From Eurosta solidaginis (Eukaryota; Arthropoda; Insecta; Diptera; Tephritidae), in assembly GCF_040869045.1 (NCBI RefSeq), contig NC_090321.1, forward strand, positions 32,299,426 through 32,363,425: a stretch of 64,000 nucleotides of DNA, in the 5' to 3' direction. The translations under genes and the position numbers were made by a program. Below, one piece after another: positions 21,836 to 34,387 of this stretch. The first letter of the stretch is position 1. Every line of letters begins with the position of its first letter. The notes below the pieces were generated by a model, which had not been told where the DNA came from, ran no database searches, and saw nothing but the letters and a program-made list of their open reading frames with translations.

Positions 21836-24114
21836 TCAAAAATAAATTATTTTCAATAATTTACGAAAAATAGAAAAACACGAAAAATTTCAAAAATTAA
21901 TTTTCGCAGCATTGGCTGTAAAAGATAATATGGCTTTTTTGAAAATAGGCACATATTTGGTTAGGTGCAACATCTTACGGTAGTTGCGCATGCGTTTTAT
22001 TTTGAATGTATGTATTTATAGTTAAGATGGAAACAGCTGCTTTCCATTTTAACTATTTTTTGTAAACAAACATTTTTTTGGGGCTGCTGACAGATGTTCG
22101 GTTAATGAAGCAAAAGGCCTTGTATGAAAATGGATAAAATTGTGATTCTATTAAGTTTCTATGTGAGAACGGTATTACATTTTTTCAAATTTGGTTTTCA
22201 ATGAAGTTTAAGTAACTCAGTCAATTTTCGGCACATATACATATGTAAACAAATTTTTACTCATTGAACTCATAATAATTTTTTGTGTTAAAGTATACAC
22301 AGATAGCACCAAAGTTGACGGAAACCGAAAAAACTAAAAAATTTCACTGAGAAAATTTTCACAGTTGTGTGCTTTCCTTGTTGATATATATGTATATCAT
22401 TGGAAAGGTATTAATCTTTTCTTATATGATCCGTAGAGGAACCGAAAATAGGCCCAAAGCCAACCAATTTGTAGTCTCACAAGTGTTCAAAGGTTCGAAA
22501 ACCAGTTTTTTGCTTGTTCACGATTTTAGTGGTATCTGGAGAAAATCTTGTATGTAGTCATACTTAGATCCTCGAAATCTACTAGCCAATTTATGTGACT
22601 TCCCAGCTATTTTATGGGTCAGGCAGTGTAAGAAAGCGCAACAAATAGGCAATAATTTTAGAAATTTTCAAGGCGTGTGGTGGGGCATTCAAATGGCTGA
22701 GTGGATAGAGGCAACTGCCTTAGTATAAGATTGACAGTAGGTAAATAAGAGCTCAAAACTCAGCACGCGAGAAGCTAGCTGATAGAGAAGTGTAGCTCAA
22801 GAATATATTCATGTAACCATTGACGTGTGTAAATTTTGTAAGTTTTGTCTCTATTTACAAAAATTTTAATTTAATTTTTTGAGCCTTCATAGCGAAATCT
22901 TAACTTTGATACTCTTATCCTTCTCCAATCGGTACCAAAATTTATATTTGGTATCTTTGTCCTAGATTCTACCGTTTGAAAGTATGAGACTGGAAAAATC
23001 GGTACTTTCATATTTTGGAACTACCCTAGTGTACATATGTATGCGTCGACATTTATTTACCTTTGTTACAATAATGTTTATATATGTACATATTACGTTT
23101 GACTATACTTGACTATAAGCTGGTTGGGTATTTTTTTTATAACAAGGCTACTTAAATAAATTTGTATTAAATGCATAAATAAAAATGTTCGATATATATG
23201 TATGCGTATTATAATTTTTTCTATCACAAATTTAGCTAACAATTTTTTCATCTTTCTTTTATCTTTCAAAAAAAAGTTAAGCAAGTCAATATCCATTACA
23301 TCTCCCAGACAAAGAAACAGTTCAGTAATCCTTTGCTTAAACTGTGAAATTCCTTAGCTGGATTATTTGCAATGCATAAAATTTGTTTCTGCAGCGATTA
23401 TGTGCGATTGGAATGTGTAAATAAGCTGAGAGATATGTATGCAGCTAAGCATTTGTAGATATGTATGCAGCTCACGTTAAGCACTGATTAGTAAATTTCT
23501 TTCTTAGATTGGCTGTAATCACAGCTGGAGTACAAGCAAATAACTACACAAAATTTGCTTTGTTTGATGTGTATCAATTTGTTGGTATGCATTAGATAAT
23601 GTTGTTGTTGGTTTTGGTAGAGAAATTTCTTTTCCGTTTGCGAGCACATTTTACTTGTATTTTGTTATATATGTTATTCATTTTTCTATTGTATTTTTGG
23701 AATGCAACTTAGCGTAACTGTAATCTGTATAAGTGAGTGGCCGCAAACCACTCACATGAGGTGAAAGGTATCAAGCAAAGGTTACTCCCTGGCCTTCCGA
23801 CATTTCAGGATAACTTAGAGCCCTTAAAACAGCTTTAACCTAGCTAGAGAAGGGAGTCGCCTTATCCGGAACCTCGTTTGGTTTCGTATGGATCGCAAAG
23901 GTCATGCCTAATTCTAACGAAGCTTGTGATGTTGCGCAACGTTATTTGGCAGAGCCTTAGTAACTTTACAGAAAAATAAGATTCAGACATAGCTGCATAA
24001 AGGCAGTTTATTTTTGCGCTGACTGCTTTTGAGTCGATGGAAAAAGATGGTGAGTGTCGTTTTTCTTATCACAAGTCTTCTCAAAGATCTTGCGCATTGT
24101 GAATATCTGGAGAT
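21836..24114. other. No gene seen
   Basis: Intronic AT-rich sequence. The only item I can point to is a tRNA-like head at about 22696-22775. A GC-richer patch at 23740-23960 looks like an old repeat but I cannot name it. Confidence 0.45.
22696..22775 (+). other. Possible tRNA-derived SINE head
   Basis: A-box-like tggctgagtgg (22697-22707) is followed about 55 bases later by a weak B-box-like gctcaaaactc (22751-22761). The stem potential is poor and no SINE tail of the local family follows. Confidence 0.3.
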
Positions 24115-24500
24115 TTACCACGTTTTAAGCCGTACCAGGTGGCGCCACCGTGATATGTTGGTAGCGGACTCCACCTATCACTATAAAAATCCTGGGTTCA
24201 CGGTCCGGGCAAAGCAACATAATAATTTAAGAAATCAGTTTTTTTAATGAGAATAAAGTTTTTCTAAGCATGGTCGCCACTCAGCAATGATTTAGCAAGC
24301 ACTCCGAGTGTATTTCTGTCATGAAAAGCTTCTCAGTGAAAATGAATTTGCCCTTCTGCGAATGCCGTTTGCAGTTGGCTTAAAACATGTAGGTCCCGTC
24401 CGGTCAGTTTGTAGGAAAATTAAAAAGAGCACGACTCAAATAAAAAGAGAAGCTTGGCAATCTCTTCTCTCTCTCTTATCGGGCCGCACATCTATTTATT
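24115..24500 (+). mobile_element. tRNA-derived SINE, copy 2
   Basis: Head: ggtggcgccaccgtgatatg, ttggtagcggactccaccta, then B-box side atcctgggttcacggtccgg. Body: gtcatgaaaagcttctcagt, gaatgccgtttgcagttggc, aaacatgtaggtcccgtccg, gtttgtaggaaaattaaaaa, gagaagcttggcaatctctt. Near full length. The internal Pol III promoter is in the head. Confidence 0.8.
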
Positions 24501-24534
24501 TATTATAAATTAAACTTGCAGTGAAACTACAGAA

Positions 24535-25130
24535 AACGCAAACAGTTGCTGATTTATTATCGACGAGTTTATCGGCTTGTTATCGAAAATTCATCCCTTA
24601 GTTATAAGAGTTATCGTTTATTTTTTGAAAAATTATCGATATGTTATCAAAAATTTGTCAATTTTTTCTTTAAAAGTTTTCGATATGTATCAAAAAGTTA
24701 GAGATTTCCTACTGAAAAGTGAGTGATTATTTACTGAAAAGTTATCAAAAAGTTATCGATATGGTATCGAGAGATAATGGATTTTTTATTGGAGTGGTAG
24801 CAGCTTCTTATTGGCGTATTATCGATTTGTTATAGTAAAGCTATAGTTTTTTTTCAAACAGTTTTTGATGTTTTATCAATAGTTATCGATTTTTGGTCGC
24901 AGTAATTCGAGTTTGTTATTGACATGTTATCGACTTTCTTTCGATAATTTAACGATATGTTATGAAAAAGATACTGTTCCAGCTTCACCATATAATCGGT
25001 GATACAGCTGAAATAAATATAACAAGCCGATAAAAAATCTCGATGAATCAGCGAATACATGCCGATAACAAACCGAAAGCACCACGATGACAAGTCGCTT
25101 TCGTTACTAAGCCGGTAATAAAACTATAAT
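24535..25130. mobile_element. Foldback-like element of 'ttatcgat' repeats, copy 2
   Basis: The left part repeats ttatcgatatgttatcaaaa-type words (24552-24960); the right part has the reverse sense (aacaagccgataaaaaatct, gccgataacaaaccgaaagc, 25021-25080). Same plan as 14703-15330. No coding. Confidence 0.6.
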
Positions 25131-28090
25131 GTTTCGCTAGCGGCTGTAATGGAAGCTAACGAAGCTCTTCTTAACTCTTCGGCGAGCTCTGGTTAACTTG
25201 AAAACATTAGTTTTCTTTTCATACACTTGTATGTTTACACACCGAATTGCGCGAGTACCTGGTTATCACATACTTTTTTTCTTTCTAACGATACTTCATC
25301 ATCATTCGATGGCCCCGTAAGATTGAAGAACTCATCAGAAGAAACATCAACTACATTTCCCTTAGACTGCATCTGAGTCCGTACAAAAAGGAATTTAAGT
25401 AAAATTCTTCGCCCCACACGCAAAAAAAAAAAAAACAAGATATGTAAACAAAAATATGGAAATAATCTGCCTAGGTACAGTAGAGGTGCGTTTCAGTGCG
25501 CACAAGTCCTAGACAAACTTAGTATAGGAAGAAGAAGGGATGCACCTTTTGTAGCATATACCGTGCAAAACTTGCCAATCGCACTGGCCGAGGAAAAAAA
25601 TAAAATATTAAAGGCTTACGATATGAAGTCAAAAAATTGCTTTAAATTAGATTTTTGCGTTCAATAAAAATCTGTATATATAAAATTCAAATTCTGTGTA
25701 TTTGTTCCTTACGGAAACGTATTTCCCACACTTCAATCATCACCAGATTTTTGCTATAGGTTTCTTCGATCAAGAGGAAGGTTTTTTAAATTTCAGAATT
25801 AAGAAATTAAAATTAATTTTTTTTCTTTTCAATTTCACGCGCGCCAGGAGGAGGTGCGACGAATTTTGTATGTCAGCAAAACTTACTCATACGCCATGTA
25901 CGCACTTAAGTGCAGAACTTTTGTTTGGTCATAGCATTGAATTCACAAAATGTTAAAGCGATTGCATTGGGTGATTTCAAAGTTTTTATTAAATTTAAGC
26001 ATTACATTATAAAAATAACTGTCTATATGAGATGAAGAAGGAGAGAGGTAGAGGCTGTAAAAACAGAAAAGGGAGAAATAAGGAAATTATAAAGGGTAAA
26101 AATAAGAAAAATTGGGAGATACATTTTGAAGAAGTTCAATAAAATCTTATATCTGATTGCTTGACTTTGTGTAACGGGAAGGAATACGTTAAAATAGACC
26201 TACTTATTTAGATTAGTATTGTTATGGTACCTTAAGTCAACCTATTTCACCACATCAAATATTCAAAAACGCAACCATGTGTTAAGCATGAGCTGATGAT
26301 CAATAATACGACCCTGTACAAAAATGTGCAGATACAGAATTTTTCAAGACTCGAGACGGTGCAGTCATATCTTTTCTCCAAGTACTAATTAAATTGGAAA
26401 ATATTAAATATTAATTGTATAAAACAAATAAGTGTTTTTATTGAGTGCTTTATTCATAATCCTATTTGGGATCGGCTGGGCTTTCCCCATGAAGCGGCTA
26501 CTAGGAAAGCCACCAGTGAGTTACGTACATACGCCCCTTCCGCAGCCACTCATACATACAACGAGCCGGCGGGCTCCTCTCAAGTAAGACAAGATCGAAG
26601 ATTTGTAAACCCAGAATCCACACTTGGTAATCAAGTTTGGAAACCAACATCTATATACAACACACGTCGGGTAACTTTTCTGGTAACTTATTAAATACAT
26701 ACATGCATAGTTTACAGTATCTGCCAAACCCGAGCAACGCCGGGTACCCTGCTACTATAAATAATTAGGAAAGTTTCTGAGGAGTTCCACTTAGTGGAGT
26801 TGTATTAAAAATAGCTCGACATTGACCTGAGTAAAATAAAATTTAGTACAGTTTACGTATTAGTTTGGCACATGCCTCAAGAAAAAATTCCCTAAGAAAT
26901 GTATTTAAAAAATGCTACATATAAAATCGAATATCTTTATAACAAAAGACAGTTCAATAAAACTGAATGTCGCTTTTTATATATGTCTTATCGTAACTTT
27001 TTATTTCCATTTAGATATATATACATAATCGTCAGCGTAAAAAGGAATGTTGCTGTACTGCCTTAAACGCCTAAAAGTAGGCAAAGCATCAATTTAAATG
27101 CTGCGTGATCACCATAAAATAACTGGGGCAAAAACGAAATTTCAGTATACGCCTATAAAAGCAGTCAATATGAAACCACAAAAGCTTCGCCCACATTACC
27201 GCCTAACATATATTAGCAAAAACACTAACATACCTCTACATACAAAGCTATAAAACTCGTTCCACTGATGCTGTAAATACACACAATCACGCAGATGATG
27301 CTAATACATGAATTTGTGTACTCAAATGTATGCATGTGCGTAGATTTTACTACCAAAGTAGTATCATAAATCTAAATTTGAGTGCGCATATGTATTTGTT
27401 TGTGTAGATATATTTGTAAATGTACCAAACTTTAATTTCTTGCTATGATCGTAAACTTTGTTATTCTCATCGTACTAGTACTCTATGCATCGGTTATTTG
27501 TTCTCATGTCAGTAAGTATAGTTTATAAGGCAATGAGTAGTGTCATTCTAATTATACAAACGCCTTCAAATTTCTATTTTATGACCACAAAACTGGCTAT
27601 TTACGGTATATAAAGTCAAGAGCATAAAATGGAGCATAACTGCTAGTGACACAATAATCCTAACCGCAGAAGGCATTAGATATGTAGATTGAGTATAAGT
27701 ACTCAATGAGAAGAGAAAACAAGTTGAGTTTGAAGGTGAACGCCCAGTGACCAACTATCAAAATGTCAGCTCAGCAATTTACCACTTCAACGCAAAGCGG
27801 TTTGCGTAGGCTAAATTTGTTGGTATTGTCAAACAAAATAAAAAAGTGTATAGATCTTGCGTTTATTTTACTGCAATAGATTTGTATAACATACAAAGAT
27901 ATAGAAAAGATAAAATACGGCGAGCTAGCTTTTCTTTTTATATAAGTGCATATGTACCTAACTACATGTGATTGTTGGAGTTCTCAAATTAGTTGTAAGT
28001 TTAATTTACGGAAGCAATTACTGTCGCCACTATTTTTATTGTTCGGAATTTTTATGACATTAACTTCACAAGGATACATTTTATATTTTA
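25131..28090. other. No gene seen
   Basis: AT-rich intron sequence. A 68-codon open frame on minus (25438-25235) and one on plus (25696-25956) have no recognised domain. A Helitron-like 3' end lies at 26728-26755. Nothing else is supported. Confidence 0.45.
26728..26755 (+). mobile_element. Helitron-like 3' terminus of another family
   Basis: Reads ACCCG-agcaacgc-CGGGT, then accctg, then CTAC before T. A GC hairpin about 10 bases before a CTRR end is the Helitron rule, and 'cccgagcaacgccgggta' resembles a widespread Helitron end. The last base (C) does not fit CTRR, so the end is probably mutated. The 5' end was not found. Confidence 0.45.
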
Positions 28091-29080
28091 CCAGAAGACC
28101 CAGCAGACGTTGTTCTGCCCTAAATTTGGCCTATCTGCATATATTGTAATGAGCTTTTTCCATCTAACTCTGCCCTCCCGCCCTCTTCACTTTCTCCTAA
28201 TTCTTTTATTCACTCCCCTCTCCGTCTTTTTCGCTTCATCTATCTGCATCTTCGTCTCATTCTATCTCTTTCTCAGTCTCCTTCTCTCTTTTCTCTTCTC
28301 TCAAGTTCATCTCATTCTTCTTCATCCCTTATTGCCTGTCCCAGAGGGTGGTATGCATTTTGTTCCAGTCCAAGTCCCAGTCCCACTCCGAGTCTCAGTC
28401 CCAGTCCGTCTCTGGTCTACTTCCCGGAAAAAAGGATCGTAAATACTAGTATTACTAATATAGGCAAACTTATATACCAAATTTCAGGCAAATCGAATAG
28501 AACGTAAGTAAACAGGTATGTTTGAACAAAATCGACCGACGCATCTCTTCAAACACTGGCGACCAACTAAAACACACTTTAGCCTTTCTTTTAATATATA
28601 TTGATTTTTATTTTTCATACTTCACTATAATATTAAAACGAAATGCAAATATTCGTTACTTTTGAAATTCGGCCTAAAAATTGCACATTGAAAAACTAAA
28701 GACTCTCCTAAATTAAAAACAATGTCTTAGTACCAGAAATCGGGGGCCCCCTCAGAAACCCGGGTCCCCCTCTCGCCCGCCCTGGTGATATGCTATATGT
28801 ATATATGTATTTATGTAACGTTAAATAAGCTCGCGCACAAACATATCCATACCAACTGAAAAGAGGTGCACCACTGCGTATACATAACATTTTATTATTA
28901 CGTATAAACAAATAAAAAAAATTTCAATAAAATAATATTGCGACTATAAACTGAGATATAAGCTATACCTCAAGTTAGATCTAACTACACATGGGGTGCA
29001 AAACAAATTCAAAATCGGTTCGGTAGTTTAGGAGTCCATCGCGGCCAAACATTGTGACACGTGATTTTTATATATAAAGA
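28091..29080 (-). mobile_element. Non-autonomous Helitron, copy 2
   Basis: On the minus strand it starts TCTTTATATATAAAAATCAC (29080) after an A and ends gtctgctgggtcttCTGG (28091) before a T. This copy lacks the 130-bp array of copy 1 and instead contains the stretch also present in copy 3 (ttatttgtttatacgtaata, aggcgggcgagag). A pyrimidine tract at 28140-28330 is the complement of the purine tract in copy 1. Confidence 0.85.
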
Positions 29081-29189
29081 TTACATAGCTCTGTTACAAA
29101 TTTTTATCGCACTAGCTTGAATAAAATCATCTATCTTGACTTGTAAACGTAAAATGCCTTTTGTGTCACATAATTTTGAAACAGTCTCT

Positions 29190-29640
29190 GTTGTAAGCTG
29201 AACAACAATATCAGCTCTGAAATGCAGCGAAGAATCAGTCTTGCCAAAATACTTCTTTCAACTATGCAGGCAATTGAAAAATAAAGTATTCTCTCGGCAA
29301 ATGAAAATCATGCTCTAAAAGTCATTTATCGTACCCGTTCTGCTATATGATGCAAAGGCATATACGATGACAATATCAAATGACGCGGCTCTGGGTGTGT
29401 TCGAGAGAAAAGTTCTTCGAAAGATTTACGGACTTCTGTGCGCTGGTGACGGCAAGTACCGAAAAAGATTTAATTATGAGCTGTACGAGGGCGGCCAACA
29501 CTAGTGGAAGTAACAGTTGGAAAACGATTTAAATTTCCTTGGTGTTAACAAATGGCGCCAGTTAACCCAGAAAAGGAGCGCGCCAGTCGCCTTCTTTGAC
29601 GGCCATAACTGTTTAAACGGTTAAGAGCCAATTAAGTAAG
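29190..29640 (+). pseudogene. RTE-type LINE C-terminal fragment
   Basis: Translations include NNISSEMQRRISLAKILLST and DAALGVFERKVLRKIYGLLC, GDGKYRKRFNYELYE, then LENDLNFLGVNKWRQLTQKR. These correspond to the post-RT region of RTE-clade LINEs (the 'I..R...A.....', 'FERKILRRIYGP', 'R.NHELY' and 'W..LA..R..W' blocks). The frame is broken by stops and frameshifts; RT core is absent. The 3' end is near 29640. Confidence 0.75.
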
Positions 29641-29699
29641 TTTGAAAGTGAAACTTTCGGTAAATATTTATTAACAATTATTATTGAAGTCAAATTTAA

Positions 29700-30060
29700 A
29701 CGGCAAAAAATTGCTATATTTTCTCCCTCTTCCCCTCTATTTCTCCCTTTAAATCCCTTCCTCTCACACACCTTCCGTCTCCTTCTCACTCTTATTACCA
29801 CTTTTTCTCTCCCTCCCCTCTTTCTCATCATCACACTCTTCCTTTTTTCTCTCTATTTCTTCCTCTCTCTTTCAATCTCCCTCCCATCTCTCCCACATCT
29901 AATTTTCTCCACCACTGTCCAATTCGCTTTTCCTTCAAAATAGCTCCCTCCCTCCCTGTATGTCTCTCTCTCTCTCCCTCTTCCTCTCTCCCTGTCTCTC
30001 TCTCCCTGTCTCTCTCTCCCCCTCTTCCTCTGTCTCTGCCTCAGTCTCTTTTCTCTATAT
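29700..30060 (+). repeat. CT-rich low-complexity and (CT)n microsatellite
   Basis: Pyrimidine-rich for 350 bases; the clearest part is ctctctctccctgtctctct and similar at 29965-30030. No function inferred. Confidence 0.9.
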
Positions 30061-30229
30061 GTATACGCATGCAGGAAAAAAAATTCGACAGTCTATATTG
30101 CTGCTGCCTGTTTGTATGTATTTACCACTATGATGACTGAAATATTATTCACGTACACAGTGAGTTTGACAGATCCATTGACGAACCGCCAAAATATTTG
30201 GTTGACTGAAACTTTTCACCACAAGAGAG

Positions 30230-30525
30230 ATGATAGTGTCCCCTAGCGTTGTGATCTGTTTCATTTGGTAAGTGTTATCAATGTTTATGAGACTATTCGT
30301 GATGTAGAACCGGTAATACATACTGTTAGGGTACTAAATATCTTTAGAACTATTGAATATGACCACACTGAAATTTCTACGCTATACCGCCTCCAATTCC
30401 TAATTCCATGAGGAACTTATAGTGGCCAGAGCCTCGCTTGCTTAATATAAATATGATAAAAAAAGCACCAAGTTTTCCTTCAGGTAGATAAGGTTGACAA
30501 TAGGAAAGCGGAAGACGTGAAGCTA
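30230..30525 (+). repeat. 407-bp retroposon, degenerate copy
   Basis: Follows the element in order at low identity: aagtgttatcaatgtttatg, gtactaaatatctttagaac, ctaattccatgaggaactta, agcctcgcttgcttaat, ggtagataaggttgacaata. Ends are lost. Confidence 0.5.
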
Positions 30526-30769
30526 TAAAGTCTTTTTATACGTTTATCAACCGTCTGAGTCCTTCTTTTTTGCTCATGGACACTGTTATTAAGTTCAAGA
30601 ACAAAAGATGAAACTTGTTAGCTTGTGTTTTTTTTTTTTCTTTTGTGCTAACCGCACAAGCTACTGAGCCCCTATTCCGAAATTATGTAGAGACTCTCTT
30701 TGTGTAGTTACTAGCACATTAGTTACTTTTAATAACACACGCGATTACCTTGGAGATGGTAGGCCAAGT
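30526..30769. other. No gene seen
   Basis: AT-rich with a T run near 30633; nothing recognised. Confidence 0.4.
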
Positions 30770-31095
30770 TTCCCTCCCAATTTTCTTTCTGCTTCCTCTT
30801 AATTTTTCCTGAAATTCGGCTGCCATGCAAACATTTTTTATAGGCCCTACATACATATGTACATATATAAGATGCCGACTATGAACGTGAGCTGCAAGGC
30901 AGTTGAATTTTCAATCAGAAGCTTTTCATGGCAGAAACAAATTTGGAGTGTTTGCCAAAGTTCTACCCAAGGGCGACCTTGCTTAAACATCCTTTTTTAT
31001 GAAATCTCTATGTTGCTTTACTCAGGAATTGAACTAACGACATCCGGTGTGGTAGTTTGAGCACACCACCAGCGCACCAAGGCAGCCGCATACTC
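30770..31095 (-). mobile_element. tRNA-derived SINE, copy 4 (minus strand)
   Basis: On minus the head reads ggctgccttggtgcgctggt, ggtgtgctcaaactaccaca, then gttagttcaattcctgagta (B box side). The body has a tatgaaagctt-like part and ends gccgaatttcaggaaaaatt, aagaggaagcagaaagaaaa and ttgggagggaaacttggcc (30820-30760). More diverged than the plus copies. Confidence 0.6.
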
Positions 31096-31794
31096 ACAAA
31101 TATACCTTCATTTTCGACAAAATCTGCTCATATACCTAGGAACAACTAAAACAAGACAAACAACCAAAAGCACTCAGTATGAAAAAAGGTCCTGACGTTG
31201 GCTCAATGCTGAAATCTATCTGTTTTCAAACGATTTTTTTTTTTTTTTTCATAGCATCTTAAACTGATAATTATGAAAGCACTATGATTTTTAAAACCTA
31301 TCAACCCTAAGCAAATCTCAACTACTTTACTTACATCTGCTTGTTACCAACGAAACCTTTGAATAGTCGAAAAACTCATGTGGTAAATATTAGGTCAAAA
31401 TTAAAAATCATTTACGACCAGCAATTACATTAAATCAAATCCTGCACAGAAAAGCAGAAAATGAGATAAACACCAAATGCTTCCTAACGACCTTTTAATG
31501 CCACATTTCCAATTCGACTTAGTAAGCCACGCTATCATTTGCATACAATTTACGCCTCTTTCACTCAACTTTATTCCGTTTGAGCGTATATTTTAACGCC
31601 CATTTACTAAATTCGTCTTCCCAGCGTCGTACTGTAATTAAGCAAATGTGCGCAATGAAAAAGAAAAGAAAATGAGTGATAAGCCACCAAGGTGTGTGTC
31701 TATGCGTGTGTTTGTAGTGAATCAAATAAACTATGTATGTACATAAACATGTAATATATAATTAAATATTTTCTCACTCGTGCGGAGTATGTGA
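31096..31794. other. No gene seen
   Basis: AT-rich spacer; nothing recognised. Confidence 0.5.
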
Positions 31795-31802
31795 ATCTGA
31801 AA

Positions 31803-32486
31803 CAGTGGCGTAGTGTAGGGGGAGCAAGGGGGTATCTTGCCCCGGGAGCTACTCACAGGGGGGGCGCCAATGGTCCGCAAAGCAGAGCTTCCCAGATAAT
31901 TTGTATTTTTATTATAACTGATTTCTGCAAAAAAAAAATTGTCTATACTAAAAATTGCATGCATATGTATGTATATCCGGAACACTTTGGACAGGTTGTG
32001 GAATAATTAAAAGCTTATAACTTTTTTCCCACCTTCAACCCTACGATGGTAGTTATTAAAAAATGCTTTACCAAAAACTGACAAACGTGAATCGGAAACA
32101 CGATGCTGCGCCAGAACACAGGCGGCTAGCGTTATCGTCGATGGGCTAGAGAATGTAGTAGAACTCTTAGAACAATTGGCAGCGGACACTAATACGACAA
32201 GTGACATCCGAAGCGAAGCTACAATTCTGTTGCAAATAATATAAATTTAAGTTTCATAACATTAGTTCATTTCTGTTATGAAATCTTAAGGAGGATTGAT
32301 CGTGTACAGCTCAGGTTACAAGATCCGTGGATGAATTTTAGAGAAGCGTATCATGATCTTAAATCATTAGCGACTGAACTATCCGAAATTCGAGACACTC
32401 TCTGCAAAGAACAAAGGAAAAAGCAAAGTCCCTTTGGGAAAAAGAAATATTTTCCCCGGGCGCAAGAAAACTTCACTACGCCACTG
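31803..32486 (+). mobile_element. Deleted hAT-type DNA transposon
   Basis: 684 bp with terminal inverted repeats CAGTGGCGTAGTG / CACTACGCCACTG. Flanks atctgaaa (31795-31802) and acctgaaa (32487-32494) are an 8-bp duplication with one change, as expected for hAT. Inside, a broken frame reads VIVDGLENVVELLEQLAADT and NTTSDIRSEATILLQI, resembling the transposase of ZMYM-like hAT elements. It is therefore an internally deleted copy, not a random MITE. Confidence 0.85.
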
Positions 32487-32494
32487 ACCTGAAA

Positions 32495-33235
32495 GCAGGT
32501 AAAATTGCTAATATGTGGCATGCAACATCAACTAATAGATATTGTGGCAGCAAATTTTGTGCGTGATGTGATTTCTTCCCAATTGCAGGTCGTAAATGTT
32601 TGCACATAAGTAATTTTTTATAATTATTATTATTTTTTTTTTTCATGCACGCATATTTATTTGGTTTACACATACTTATATGTATGCGCAAAGGTTTCAA
32701 CACACATGCACACAGTGTGAGGGAGTTACCATTTCACGCTATACATTGAATGTGGTGGCCGCTGTTGTTAATGGGTCATTAGTATGCTCATTTTTATTCT
32801 ATTTCATTTCTCTTTTATGCCTGCTACTGCTTTAGCCATCCTTTTCATTCTACAAAATAATATTTGCGTTCTTGTGTGTGCTATATGCAACATAAAACAA
32901 ATTAATATTGGCCGCCGTTAATTGTTGTGTAGCAAGTGCCACTGATTTACTGTTAATTAAGTGTGGCAACAGCTGACAACAATATACAAAAATATGTATA
33001 GAGCAAAATGAGTGTACATAAAAATAATATAAGAATAAAAGTAAAAATAAACAACCAACAAACGAGTGCGTTGACAGCTTGCCATGTTGTTTTTGCCCAA
33101 TTAATCAACATATGAAGCAAAGTGCAGCGACCCATTAATGACGCATAATTTATCATTAACTTATAAATATATTCTGATAGCTAAACAAGCAAATAAGTAT
33201 TTTTACCAGCTCATGCGCTTAATAGTTTTGCACGC
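32495..33235. other. No gene seen
   Basis: AT-rich intron sequence; nothing recognised. Confidence 0.5.
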
Positions 33236-33239
33236 ACTA

Positions 33240-34258
33240 CACCTTTTCCAGTTTAAGTTAAGAAATTTAAATTCAAGTTCATAAAATTACAATTCGAGTT
33301 CATAAAATTACAATTCAAGTTCAGAAAATAATGTAATACTTATATGTTATTTGCGGAAGTTTTGATGCTTCGCTGACAGTGGTGGCTTGGATATACTGTA
33401 CCCAAATTTTCTCCATGGCGTGTACATCCCGAGCTATGAAATTAAATGGAGGATAACTCTTTGCAACAAGTGCAAGAGGATGCTCCGGCCATCAAAGTAC
33501 TCCAGTCGAAGGGGTGAAAGGGGGTGACCTCTACAGAGTTGCGAGAGGCAGGTGGAGGCAGACCTTATCTGTGCACACAGTACCTATACGTTACTTGCGG
33601 GATTGTGAACGCTCCGTTGATTTCGCCATCACTGCTGTCATACTCAATGCAGATCATTGCTTGTGAACTTTAGCATATAGCTAGATGTCCTTGTAACTGA
33701 CCTCTTATGAGAGGAGGAGAGAGGAAACGTTTTTTTAGGCTATTTTCTTCACGTGAGCAAAATTGATTTAAGTGAGTTAAGAAGTCTTAATCTTAACATA
33801 TTTCATATCCTTTCACTAACATTTACCATCTTACATACTTTTATTTCCATTGCAGGAATTAAAAAATTTTTAAATAACTTTCTGAAATTGAATTGTTATT
33901 TTCTGAACTGGAAATGTAGATTTTTGAACTTGAATTGTAATTTTCTGAACTTAAATTGTAATTTTCTGAACTTAAATTGGAATTTCTGAATTTGAATTGT
34001 AACTTTCTGATTTAAATTGAAATTTCTGAACTTGAGTTGTAATTTTCTGGACTTGAATTGGAAACTCTGCACACATACCATCTTACATACTTTTATTTCC
34101 ATTTCAGTAATTAAAAAATTCTTAAAAAATTTTCTGAAATTGAATTGTTATTTTCTGAACTGGAAATGTAGATTTTTGAACTTGAATTGTAAATTTCTGA
34201 ACTTGAACTATAAATTTCTGAACTTAAATTGTAATTTTCTGAACTTAAATTGAAAAAG
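33240..34258. repeat. 21-bp minisatellite in opposed orientations
   Basis: At 33860-34250 the unit ttctgaacttgaattgtaatt repeats with period 21 (7 codons, FLNLNCN), interrupted by a duplicated block: catcttacatacttttattt occurs at 33829 and 34079. At 33262-33330 the same unit occurs reversed (aattacaattcaagttcag). The central part (33340-33750) is unrelated. The period of 21 keeps frames open on both strands; I do not consider them genes. Confidence 0.75.
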
Positions 34259-34387
34259 GTGTTCATATTTCAAGGGGGTTCATTTTTCAAGAGGAAATAG
34301 TTTTTATTTTGGGATCCCGGATTCTCTGGGCCCAGCTCACGAAATAGTGAAGTGCTTTGAGCTAGTCAGTTTGTTTTTCTACCAACT

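Noticed and set aside
25235..25438. 68-codon minus-strand frame with a protein-like composition (SSDEFFNLTGPSNDDEVSLE)
   Set aside because: No domain, no convincing acceptor and donor pair, and frames of this size are expected by chance in this window.
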